From positions 1,142,501 through 1,206,500 of the forward strand of contig CP101033.1 of NCBI GenBank assembly GCA_041319085.1: 64,000 nt of DNA, read 5' to 3'. Source of the stretch: Aeromonas veronii. GTDB lineage: Bacteria > Pseudomonadota > Gammaproteobacteria > Enterobacterales > Aeromonadaceae. The notes under the pieces are model-generated. The model had not been told where the DNA came from and did not search any database. It was given only the letters and a program-made list of their open reading frames with translations. Of the stretch, positions 56,655 to 64,000 are shown one piece after another; the stretch's first letter is position 1, and each line of letters starts with the position of its first letter. The translations under genes were made by a program, and so were the position numbers.

Positions 56655-56957
56655 GAGTTAATCACAGTGTGATGAAAAAGATTGTGCTGTCTGTACCACG
56701 TTCTACCAGCATATTGCCGAAGTGCAGCTCAACTTCGGTTGCTCTCACAATCACAAGTTCATGCCAGGCTTTGCCGCAAGGCCCCATACCTCAAGGCTTT
56801 CGGGATGGTGTAGTACGATTAGGTGTATTTATTGAGTACAAGGATACCAAGCAGATGAACGTGGTGGAGATTCAAAGGGAGCAGGTAAAGGGATAAGGCA
56901 GAGAACGTTGCCACTCTATTCTGCGGCTTACCAGAAGCTTATTCAGGTGACCGATTG
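56655..56957. other. Region between the WYL and CoiA-like genes
   Basis: About 300 bases. A 75-codon plus-strand frame (56669) exists but has neither a ribosome site nor a recognisable motif; another frame encodes CAVCTTFYQHIAEV and CSHNHKF without a start codon, perhaps a decayed gene piece. Confidence 0.4.
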
Positions 56958-58202
56958 ATGGACTTTCAGAATAAAATACCCTTCGCAATTAAGACCGAGA
57001 CCGGTGCAATTGTCTCGGTCGATGATGTTGAAAGAGGACTTGCAGCCGGTTGTCATTGTCCCAGTTGTAAAGGATTGCTCGTTGCCAGAAAAGGTGAGCA
57101 AAACCGCCACTGCTTTGCTCATTACCGTGACAGCAAGGAAAAATGCATCTACGCCTTTGAAACCAGTGTGCGGTTGATGCTGCTCTCTAAGCTGGAAAGT
57201 GTAGTGAAGCTCAATACCCCTGCCCATTACACCTCGTTTGATGGGGTCAAGGAACTGGTTGCTAAGGCCCATGCTGATATAGGCGTTCAATTTGTTCCGC
57301 AAGCAGAGACCCATGGTGTTCCGGCAGGGCTATTTCAGTTGATGTCCCGACCAGACTTTCACCTTGCCCTACACTTTCCTGCCGCGCACGAGCCTGTAGG
57401 GTTGTACCCGCTGTGGCTGGGGCGATTCATTGCCAAACACCCTAAAACAGGCGTTTTGGCTGTTTGTTATAGCCAATTTGGCGACCGGATGTTCGATAAG
57501 TCTCGCCCGGCAGGGATGGACACAACGACTTTGATGCTGACGATTCTCAGCGAAAATCCCAACTGCCTACATTGGCTCTATCACCCACGCGAGGAGATGG
57601 CGCTGATCGCCCTGGAGCAGCTTGCCGAACAGCGACGGCAAGAAGCAGAGGAGAAAGCCAGACAGCAGCAACTAAAACAAGAACAACTGGAGGAAGCTCG
57701 GCGTCAGTATGAGGCAAAGCAAAGGATGCAACGCGAGCACCAAGCGGCGATTACGGCTCAGATGAGATTGGCTGAACAGGAGCGTGCCGCCCAGAGAGCA
57801 CGGGACTATGCCGCACGGGCTGCGCAAGACAGCGACAAGACCAGCAATGGGGGGCAGTATCCACGATCTACGCCGACCGCGTGTCGTAATTGCCAACTAC
57901 AGCACCAACGCCTTGATGCTGACGGCTACTGCTATCGCGAGGTTTGCATCAGATCTCGTGCGAAACGAATAGCAAGAGCAGAAAAGGCAGAAGCGTCTAC
58001 ACGGTATTCCTACGCCAGCATGCGAGGTGGCGCAAATGTAAACCTCACTCCCCAGAAACAGACCAACCCCGTTGCCAGTCCGCAACCCGTGAGCGACACG
58101 CAACGCCAGTGGTATTCCTCTATCAAACCGGGTTCCTGCCCTCACTGCGGGGGAGATAGAGGCAACGGCCCGAATGGCTGGTGGTGTGAGATATGTAAAT
58201 AA
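56958..58202 (+). CDS. CoiA-like protein with coiled coil and C-terminal zinc ribbons
   Basis: 414 residues from ATG 56958. The N-terminus has the CoiA-type zinc ribbon CHCPSCKGLLVARKGE...HCFAHYRD, followed by a nuclease-like segment (FETSVRLMLLSKLES, KAHADIGVQFVP). The middle (about 215-285) is a charged coiled coil rich in Gln, Glu and Arg. Two further Cys clusters follow: CRNCQ...CYREVC and CPHCGGDRG...WWCEIC. CoiA relatives act on incoming single-stranded DNA in competence; here in an island it may sense or process foreign nucleic acid. The role is inferred. Confidence 0.7.
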   Translation: MDFQNKIPFAIKTETGAIVSVDDVERGLAAGCHCPSCKGLLVARKGEQNRHCFAHYRDSKEKCIYAFETSVRLMLLSKLESVVKLNTPAHYTSFDGVKELVAKAHADIGVQFVPQAETHGVPAGLFQLMSRPDFHLALHFPAAHEPVGLYPLWLGRFIAKHPKTGVLAVCYSQFGDRMFDKSRPAGMDTTTLMLTILSENPNCLHWLYHPREEMALIALEQLAEQRRQEAEEKARQQQLKQEQLEEARRQYEAKQRMQREHQAAITAQMRLAEQERAAQRARDYAARAAQDSDKTSNGGQYPRSTPTACRNCQLQHQRLDADGYCYREVCIRSRAKRIARAEKAEASTRYSYASMRGGANVNLTPQKQTNPVASPQPVSDTQRQWYSSIKPGSCPHCGGDRGNGPNGWWCEICK

Positions 58203-58363
58203 CCTTTGGATTTGACCGAATAGATTCAGACGTTTTTCCCGCTTAGGGGGGAATATGACTGTGTCGAAATTCTTGATATGATCGGAACTCATTGAGTCTC
58301 TTCGGTGCGCATCAATAATATCGAATTAGTATCTCCAAGCATTCATACCGCAAAGGTAATAAA

Positions 58364-58391
58364 AAAGAGATGCTGTTATCAGCATCTCTTT
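58364..58391 (-). terminator. Terminator of the ankyrin gene
   Basis: AAAGAGATGCTG-ATAA-CAGCATCTCTTT with a run of T on the minus strand, 22 bases past the stop. Confidence 0.88.
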
Positions 58392-58412
58392 GGGGGCAGT
58401 TGGAGTTGCAAT

Positions 58413-61142
58413 CTATTTCTGCAACATTGGAGTGGCTTGTGCAAGCAAGTCTGCAGTTGCGAGCAGCTCTTGCTTGGTGGCACAACGTTGCCCATTTTGA
58501 GCTCGCTGGTTAGCTAAGAGGCTTAACGCTTCTGGGTTGTCGATCAAGTAGTTAATTAGCTCTAGGGGGGTCATTCCCTGAGAATTGCGCTGCCGTGCGA
58601 GTTTGGGGGATAGATGTAGTAAGCGCCTGACGGCATGCAAATTGGCAGTCCAACTCGCTGTGTGCAGTGGTGATTGCCCATCATCCGTGAGATTGTCTCG
58701 CTTGCAGGGGTGATCGAGGAGTACATCCACACAACTATCTACCCCAGACTTGATCGCCGAATGTAGAGCAGTCATTCCGCTAATGCTTTGCATTTCTGGA
58801 TCCGCGCCAGCTTTGAGCATGATGGTTACTAACTCGGTATCTCCTTTCTCAGCCATCAGCATCAAGGGGGATTGCCCTTTAATATCGGGGATATTTAGTT
58901 GTTTAGGGCTTTCTTGTGCGAGTTGGCCGATAAACGAGCGCCAATGCGCCAACATGGCTTCGAATCGATGCGTTTCACTTTGCAGCTCGGGTGGAACCAT
59001 TTGCTTCATCATCGGCATGTTCTGCAGAAACAGAGAGTGCATCTTGAGCAGAGCCATCAATACGGAATTTCCATCGACATCAGGCAGGCTAGATTTCAAC
59101 AATGAACAATTGGCGTTGATCCACTTTTGCAATCCTCCTTGCTCGCCAGCTTTGAACAATGGCAGCAGGTCGTTAAGCAACTTATCCATCGTACTTTGCA
59201 TGCTGCGTACTTCGGCCTCAGTACCAGGATAGGGTTTATACAGCTCCTCCCAAAAGTAATCTGATGACCAGCGTGCAATATCCTCGATAGATGGAACCGT
59301 ATCGCACTCGGCCATCATTCCTCCGGCCAGCATCTCCCGATAGTACTTTTCGTGGTTATTGGTGATTAGTTTCTGGTTGGCAACTTCTAAGGCCAGACCA
59401 TCCCTCGCGATCTCCCCACGTAAAGGACCATAATTACGTTCCAAAGCAGCGTCCAGCGCCTCTCTGAATAATTTGGTTGCCCCTTCAAAATCATTACTGG
59501 CCAGCAGGTGTTTGGCTTTGTATTGCAAAATGGGTGCTTTCCATAACTCATATCCTGAGCTGGCTTCAGCTTCATCGAGTAGAACTTGTACCTTGGTTTT
59601 TGTGTCTTTTGGCCTTTGTTTGCGATCACTATTCAGGTAGCCCTCCAGCCCGAACAGAATTGTTTGGATGGTTTCGGCTGGTGTTGCTGCTATCTCATGC
59701 AAACGCTGGATAGCGGCCTCTTTGGCTCGTGGAGTTAGGGATGGATGCTGCGCGACCTGACTGACTACCGAATATCGATGCTCGGTCTGCAAGGCGCGCC
59801 AAGGTGATGAGGTTCTCATCCGGTCAATCAACCGATAGATAGCTTGTGTCTCATCAGCATGAGCCTTGAGGAGTTCCAACTTTTTCCGAATGATGGGTTC
59901 AGCGGATGCTGCGTCGAGTGCAAAGTGATCTTCAAGCATCGCCCCAGGTTGCAAATGGTAGAAATAACGAGTCAATAACTGAGCGAGTTCTAGGTTTGCA
60001 GTTTCACGACGAGAAGGAAGGATTGAAAGGAATATGCCTTGTTTGTCCCATTCAGGCAGATGTGCTTCGAACCACGCATTTTCAGCTGCTTCACCCTGCT
60101 CCCCGCAATATCGGTATGCATCGATAGTTAGGTTGTAGATAGCCTTATAGATGGCGAATAGTTGAAGCAATTTATTTTGCTGGGGATCAGCACACAACTT
60201 GTCAACATCGGGAAATAGGTATTTGAGTAGCCGTACATAACCATCCTGTACCGTCCGAGCAAGTAACAAGCGTTGACGGATAATTTTTGGTAAAGGTGCT
60301 GCATAACGCTCAGCGATGCATTTCACGAAGGTGGCTTGCTCGTCTTCATCAGCCTGCCCGTCCAGAATTGACTCTATGCGACCAGGTTGAGTCATGGGGA
60401 TTTCCCATCGTAGCTTGTCGGCAGTCAGCCCCTTTTTTTCCAAAAAAATAATAGCGTTACTAAATTGTGCAGAAGGGCTGTCATCATTGTGGAGTGATAT
60501 CGCTCCATCAAAACGTAGTTTTGTCTCGTCGGAGAAGTACTTTTCGATGCTTTCTGGACGAATTGTGGTTCCACTACGCCAGTTATATAAGGATCGGCGT
60601 AGGCCATCATTGCCATCCTCGATCAATTCACTATGTTGCTCTGCGAACGCCTCCAGAGGCATACCCAGCAGGTCCAACAGCCAATCGACCACTTGGGCAA
60701 CCGGCATATATAGACTTGGTTTGCCATGTACCTTGCAGGGCTCAGGAAGATACCAAAAACGCCCACCCGGCATACCTCTGTCTAGCACTGGTTCAAGGTT
60801 CCAAAAACCCATCCGGCGGGCCAGAATCGGCATATAAAAATGTGTCAACAACGCCCAGAGAACCTGGCGTTGATCTGCTGCGAATGTCCAAGTATTGAGC
60901 TCGAGAAACTTATAGGCATGCACAAATTCCATGAAGTTGTCGAGTGCATCTGATTGTGCAAGCGGGTCGAGCCCTAGTGCCCTGAAGATATCGTCAAAGA
61001 CTTCTTCGCCCATATTTTTGTGAGCTTTAAGACTTATCTGACCAGTCGAAAACTTGGTTTTCTTGGTTGTCGGATAGCTTTGGCAGCCAAGGCTTTGATG
61101 AATTTCCAGCAAGATAGCTTCGGGTAGTGGCAAGGTGCTCAT
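58413..61142 (-). CDS. Large ankyrin-repeat protein of the defence cargo
   Basis: 909 residues if it starts at 61142 (MSTLPLPEAILLEIHQSLG); longer starts up to 61208 are possible. Residues about 1-740 are helical and not recognised, including NTWTFAADQRQVLWALLTHFY and WRSGTTIRPESIEKYF, a helical middle, and TPR-like stretches (KHLLASNDFEGATKLFREAL). The C-terminus has three to four ankyrin repeats (DIKGQSPLMLMAEKGDTELV, SGMTALHSAIKSGVDSCVDV, DGQSPLHTASWTANLHAVRR, QGMTPLELINYLIDN). No signal peptide or membrane helix. Divergent from the viperin gene; possible partner or sensor. Confidence 0.75.
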   Translation of the reverse strand: MSTLPLPEAILLEIHQSLGCQSYPTTKKTKFSTGQISLKAHKNMGEEVFDDIFRALGLDPLAQSDALDNFMEFVHAYKFLELNTWTFAADQRQVLWALLTHFYMPILARRMGFWNLEPVLDRGMPGGRFWYLPEPCKVHGKPSLYMPVAQVVDWLLDLLGMPLEAFAEQHSELIEDGNDGLRRSLYNWRSGTTIRPESIEKYFSDETKLRFDGAISLHNDDSPSAQFSNAIIFLEKKGLTADKLRWEIPMTQPGRIESILDGQADEDEQATFVKCIAERYAAPLPKIIRQRLLLARTVQDGYVRLLKYLFPDVDKLCADPQQNKLLQLFAIYKAIYNLTIDAYRYCGEQGEAAENAWFEAHLPEWDKQGIFLSILPSRRETANLELAQLLTRYFYHLQPGAMLEDHFALDAASAEPIIRKKLELLKAHADETQAIYRLIDRMRTSSPWRALQTEHRYSVVSQVAQHPSLTPRAKEAAIQRLHEIAATPAETIQTILFGLEGYLNSDRKQRPKDTKTKVQVLLDEAEASSGYELWKAPILQYKAKHLLASNDFEGATKLFREALDAALERNYGPLRGEIARDGLALEVANQKLITNNHEKYYREMLAGGMMAECDTVPSIEDIARWSSDYFWEELYKPYPGTEAEVRSMQSTMDKLLNDLLPLFKAGEQGGLQKWINANCSLLKSSLPDVDGNSVLMALLKMHSLFLQNMPMMKQMVPPELQSETHRFEAMLAHWRSFIGQLAQESPKQLNIPDIKGQSPLMLMAEKGDTELVTIMLKAGADPEMQSISGMTALHSAIKSGVDSCVDVLLDHPCKRDNLTDDGQSPLHTASWTANLHAVRRLLHLSPKLARQRNSQGMTPLELINYLIDNPEALSLLANQRAQNGQRCATKQELLATADLLAQATPMLQK

Positions 61143-61219
61143 GTTGTGTCTCATCCTGAGGTTGTCTGATGTCTCGACCATTCTGGCAATGTTTATCCAT
61201 CGGATCACTGAAATGCCCT

Positions 61220-61256
61220 GTACCCCCCCTCACAGGCCTTAAAACTGGGGGGATAC
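61220..61256. promoter_or_regulatory. Inverted repeat between the ankyrin and viperin genes
   Basis: GTACCCCCC and GGGGGGATAC face each other across 17 bases in the 185-bp divergent intergenic region. May be an operator or a leader hairpin for both genes. Confidence 0.4.
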
Positions 61257-61327
61257 AAGGTGTTTCATATCGTTTAAGCCAATCCATAGGCACCCTTTGC
61301 GTATTCTTGACCAAAGAGAGCCTAATC

Positions 61328-62251
61328 ATGTCACTACCCGTTCAAATCGTTATCAATTGGCACTTAACGGAAGCCTGTAACTATCGTTGCCATTACTGTT
61401 ATGCGACTTGGTATAAAACAATTTGCCAGCGAGAGTTGATCCGAGATCCACAACGAACAGCTAGGTTCCTGGCCGAGCTGTACCATTTCTTTCGACCGGA
61501 GAACCGTGCAAACCCATTAGCTGGCCAATTAGAATGGCGTTCAATACGGCTCAATCTGGCGGGTGGGGAGCCATTGTTGCATGCAGGCAAACTTCCATCC
61601 ATCGTCACCCAAGCACGAGACCTCGGCTTCGAGGTCTCGTTAATAACTAACGGTAGCTATCTCAACGATGGGCTGCTAAACAGCCTCGCACTACAACTGA
61701 CTTGGCTCGGTATCAGCATTGATTCAGCATCCGCCGCAAACAATCACGCAATTGGACGAGTTGATCGCCTTGGTCGACAACTTGACTTGAATGAGTTGGT
61801 CGCCAGTCTGGATATGGCTCGCCAGCTAAACCCAGATCTGCGTATCAAGCTTAATACAGTGGTTAACCAGCTTAATCACCACGAAGATCTCGGTGCTCTG
61901 ATCGTGAGGCTTGCACCTGATAAGTGGAAAGTCCTACGCATGTTGCCTGTGGTGAGTCAGCACCTAGCTGTTAATGACGAACAGTTTGCCTCGTTTGTCT
62001 CTCGTCATAATCCTTTCTCTCAAATCCTTTGTATCGAGGACAACCTAGACATGCATGAGTCATATCTGATGGTTGATCCATACGGGCGCTTTTTTCAGAA
62101 CACACCTCTGTTGCCTGCTGCTGGTCAGGGTTATACCTACAGTCGGCCAATCCTCGAGGTTGGGGCAGGGATGGCCTTTAGCGAAATGAGCTTTGACCAT
62201 AAGCGATTTTGCGCACGCTATATCCAGACCAATACGGATGTGGGCGTATGA
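61328..62251 (+). CDS. Prokaryotic viperin (pVip), radical-SAM antiviral enzyme
   Basis: 307 residues from ATG 61328. The radical-SAM cluster is Cys17, Cys21, Cys24 in NWHLTEACNYRCHYCYATW; then LNLAGGEPLL (SAM site, about 75-84), SLITNGS, LGISIDSAS (about 128-135), RIKLNTVVNQLN (about 172-183), KWKVLRMLPV and VDPYGRFFQN. These match viperins, which convert CTP, GTP or UTP to 3'-deoxy-3',4'-didehydro chain terminators that stop phage RNA synthesis. A partner nucleotide kinase, often next to pVips, is not seen. The stop overlaps the next start by 4 bp. Confidence 0.9.
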   Translation: MSLPVQIVINWHLTEACNYRCHYCYATWYKTICQRELIRDPQRTARFLAELYHFFRPENRANPLAGQLEWRSIRLNLAGGEPLLHAGKLPSIVTQARDLGFEVSLITNGSYLNDGLLNSLALQLTWLGISIDSASAANNHAIGRVDRLGRQLDLNELVASLDMARQLNPDLRIKLNTVVNQLNHHEDLGALIVRLAPDKWKVLRMLPVVSQHLAVNDEQFASFVSRHNPFSQILCIEDNLDMHESYLMVDPYGRFFQNTPLLPAAGQGYTYSRPILEVGAGMAFSEMSFDHKRFCARYIQTNTDVGV

Positions 62252-62469
62252 AGTACTGTACAAATAAAGATATCGATCAGTTGATCCGCCAACTGATTCG
62301 TCAGAGGTGGGTCTTTCAAAATGGTGGTAAACATGGGCGGCTGACCAGCCCTGATGGGCTGCTGACTTTGACAGTGAGCAGGTCACCCAGCGACAGCCGT
62401 TGCTTGTATAATCTACGGCGAGATTTGCGTAAGGGTATTTTATCTGTAGCGAATATGCGTGTTTTATAG
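62248..62469 (+). CDS. HicA-like small protein coupled to viperin
   Basis: 73 residues, ATG 62248 inside the viperin stop (ATGA). The sequence IRQLIRQRWVFQNGGKHGRL... SPDGLLTLTVSRSPSDSR... RRDLRK resembles the dsRNA-binding-like fold of HicA toxins, with Lys-His in place of the usual Gly-Ser-His. No HicB follows; the next gene is umuC on the other strand. It could be an orphan toxin, an RNA-binding partner of viperin, or an unrelated small gene. Confidence 0.65.
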   Translation: MKYCTNKDIDQLIRQLIRQRWVFQNGGKHGRLTSPDGLLTLTVSRSPSDSRCLYNLRRDLRKGILSVANMRVL

Positions 62470-62513
62470 GTATATCCTGCGGCCGTATGATGTTTGAGCT
62501 GGTGAATGTAGCT

Positions 62514-63773
62514 CTACCTCGCCACCGGCAGGTCCTCCCAGCGGGTGGTGTAACAGGGGCTCAGGTGCTCTTGTCGCATCATCCACTCAGGCGACCCCGT
62601 GCCTTGGCTGGCAAAGCCTACACGCCCCAATCCCTTGGCTTTGATCTGGTCCATCACGGCCATCAGCGCATCCGATTGAGCAGAGGACGGGGCAAACAGG
62701 TCGGCCTGTTGTTGCCCCTTGGGGGTGAACTCACTCAGCATGACGCCCCCCTTCTGATAGCGGTAACCGTCGCGCCAAATCTGCGGTAGCAGCACGTTCA
62801 CTTGCTGCAGCAACAACCGGGTATCATCGCTAGGGCAGACCAGCCGGACGCCAGCCTGCTCACTGTAGTAAGGGGCTCGTTCGTCAAAGGGGCTGGTTCG
62901 CACGAACAGGTGCACCCGCTGGCAACACATCCCCTCGGCCCGCAGCTTCTCGGCTGCGCGAGCCATAAAGCCTGACAACGCTTGGGCCATTTCTCCACGG
63001 TCAGTCACGCGCTCACCAAAGGAACGGCTCGAGAGGATCTGCTGCTTCGCAGCCGGTTCAACGGTCAGCTCTGCGCAAGGCAGGCCACGCAGCTCCTGTA
63101 CGATCCGCTCGACCACCACGCCGTATTGGGCGCGTAACCCTTTGGCGTCGCTAGCCACCAGGTCAGCCACGGTGTTGATGCCTTGTGCCACCAACTTAGC
63201 GCCCAAGCGCCGTCCTATGCCCCACACCTCGTCCACCGGGGTGATAGCCATCAGCCGGGCACGGCGCAGCTCGTCACGCAAGTCCACAACGCCGCCCGTG
63301 GCAGGCCACTTCTTGGCTGCATAGTTGGCCAGCTTGGCGAGGGTCTTGGTGGGGCCGATCCCGACCCCTACCGTGAGGCCGGTCCACTGCCACACTCGCT
63401 GCCGGATCTGTTGTCCATAGGCTGTCAGGTCCCCGGCAAACGACTCCGACAACGCCATAAACGCTTCATCGATGGAGTAGACCTCAAGCTCAGGGGCCAT
63501 GGTCTCCAACGTGCTCATCACCCTGCCAGACATATCGCCGTAGAGCGCGTAGTTGGAGCTGAATGCCACCCCGCCATGCGCCTCGAACTGCTCGCGGATC
63601 TTGAAGTAGGGCCCGGTCATCTCGATGCCCATCGCCTTGGCTTCGGGGCTGCGCGACACCACGCATCCATCGTTGTTGGAGAGCACCACGATCGGGCGGC
63701 CACGCAGCTCAGGGCGAAACAGCCGCTCACAGCTGGCGTAGAAGTTGTTTACATCAACGAGCGCTATAGCCAT
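62514..63773 (-). CDS. umuC: DNA polymerase V catalytic subunit UmuC
   Basis: 419 residues from ATG 63773 with GAGG seven bases upstream. Y-family polymerase motifs ALVDVNNFYASCERLF (metal Asp) and YSIDEAFMAL (catalytic Asp-Glu), GVGIGPTKTLAKLAN, and a little-finger domain. The C-terminal DinB/UmuC extension ends WEDLPVAR. It overlaps umuD by 20 bp. Convergent with the HicA-like gene. It may be part of the mobile segment or a core gene. Confidence 0.95.
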   Translation of the reverse strand: MAIALVDVNNFYASCERLFRPELRGRPIVVLSNNDGCVVSRSPEAKAMGIEMTGPYFKIREQFEAHGGVAFSSNYALYGDMSGRVMSTLETMAPELEVYSIDEAFMALSESFAGDLTAYGQQIRQRVWQWTGLTVGVGIGPTKTLAKLANYAAKKWPATGGVVDLRDELRRARLMAITPVDEVWGIGRRLGAKLVAQGINTVADLVASDAKGLRAQYGVVVERIVQELRGLPCAELTVEPAAKQQILSSRSFGERVTDRGEMAQALSGFMARAAEKLRAEGMCCQRVHLFVRTSPFDERAPYYSEQAGVRLVCPSDDTRLLLQQVNVLLPQIWRDGYRYQKGGVMLSEFTPKGQQQADLFAPSSAQSDALMAVMDQIKAKGLGRVGFASQGTGSPEWMMRQEHLSPCYTTRWEDLPVAR

Positions 63774-64000
63774 CACGCTGCCTCAGATTGCCAATCACAT
63801 GGGTGACCACTCCGAACAACTCCAGGGAGAGGCTCATACAAGGGTCGATAGGCGCGAACGCCGGATTGGCTGGCAACAGCCGCAACCTCGGCTTGAGCTG
63901 CAAGGTCTTTACCGTGAAGCAGCCATCGAGTAGTGCAATCACCACATCACCATGGCGCGGGGTCAGGCTCTTATCGACCACCAGCAAGTCACCGGGAAAG
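63754..64000 (-). CDS. umuD: UmuD, C-terminal part, cut by window edge
   Basis: 82 residues are visible before the window ends: FPGDLLVVDKSLTPRHGDVV, then ALLDGCFTVKTLQLKPRLRL with the catalytic Lys, and ELFGVVTHVIG. The catalytic Ser lies just outside. LexA-like S24 peptidase that trims itself in the SOS response and activates UmuC. The LexA box expected upstream is outside the window. Confidence 0.93.
   Translation of the reverse strand, partial: FPGDLLVVDKSLTPRHGDVVIALLDGCFTVKTLQLKPRLRLLPANPAFAPIDPCMSLSLELFGVVTHVIGNLRQRDGYSAR

Larger units (their letters stand above)
50860..62500. mobile_element. Integrative element, phage-satellite-like, with defence cargo
   Basis: Integrase at the left edge, then AlpA, a repeat-rich AT-rich stretch, a Gp2/YfjJ-like replication protein, a WYL regulator, CoiA-like, ankyrin, viperin and HicA-like genes. 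The order int-alpA-rep recalls P4-like and PICI satellites. Base composition is lower in GC than the flanking core genes. Ends are approximate: no matching att repeats were found, and the umuDC genes at the right may or may not belong. Confidence 0.65.

Noticed and set aside
56669..56896. 75-residue ORF beginning MMKKIVLSVPRST
   Set aside because: No ribosome site, no motif, and poor codon pattern; it lies in a region that looks like a decayed or regulatory spacer.

Overview
The window reads as a gammaproteobacterial chromosome, most likely Aeromonas. Evidence for this is EF-P with Arg32 beside its rhamnosyltransferase EarP, frdABCD, rpe-gph-trpS, pabA followed by astC-astA-astD-DUF1338, a thermostable-hemolysin (delta-VPH family) operon and a metT-like tRNA operon. 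The species call is inferred from gene content and synteny, not from a database search. Most genes are GC-rich core genes with short intergenic gaps, broken up by insertion sequences and two acquired segments.

Region by region. 1-6.0 kb (mostly minus strand): a truncated D-2-hydroxyacid dehydrogenase, a frameshifted DUF3530 gene, an IS1595-family element, efp, earP and guaC; a decayed second copy of the guaC 3' end lies beside the real one. 6.3-14.3 kb: a secreted retropepsin-like protein, a QseBC/PmrAB-like two-component system, and a five-gene operon (thermostable hemolysin/acyltransferase, AMP-ligase, haem-oxygenase-like diiron protein, SDR, TPR protein). A perfect CTTAAG-N5-CTTAAG box upstream of that operon suggests control by the neighbouring regulator. 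14.3-19.6 kb: a small catabolic cluster (LysR, SRPBCC, HIBADH-like, MDR reductase, FAH family) flanked by a 54-bp direct repeat of the 3' end of a methyltransferase gene, with IS and peptidase-gene scraps at the junctions.

19.6-45.7 kb is largely core: a YcaQ-like protein, two ORFs sharing a duplicated domain, a MAPEG protein, a Cof-type phosphatase, an M20 peptidase with YjiG/YjiH, frdABCD with an FNR-like site, a Tn5/IS50-like element sitting exactly in the terminator shared with a chemoreceptor gene, a GDPD, an M23 peptidase, rpe-gph-trpS, pabA and the arginine succinyltransferase genes. 45.7-49.5 kb is transposon-rich: an IS1595 element inserted just upstream of tnpB, tnpB with its omega RNA end, and an inverted orphan copy of that omega RNA end 1.3 kb away. 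49.7-50.5 kb is an eight-gene tRNA operon (3 Met, 4 Gln, 1 Leu).

From about 50.9 kb to at least 62.5 kb lies an integrative element resembling a phage satellite: a tyrosine integrase, AlpA, an iteron-like tandem repeat, a YfjJ/Gp2-like replication protein, then a cargo segment. The cargo holds a WYL regulator of the BrxR/CapW type with a palindromic operator candidate, a CoiA-like protein, a 909-residue ankyrin protein, and, divergent from it, a prokaryotic viperin that overlaps a HicA-like small gene by 4 bp. This looks like an antiviral module and is the most promising candidate for an undescribed system. The window ends in umuC and part of umuD.
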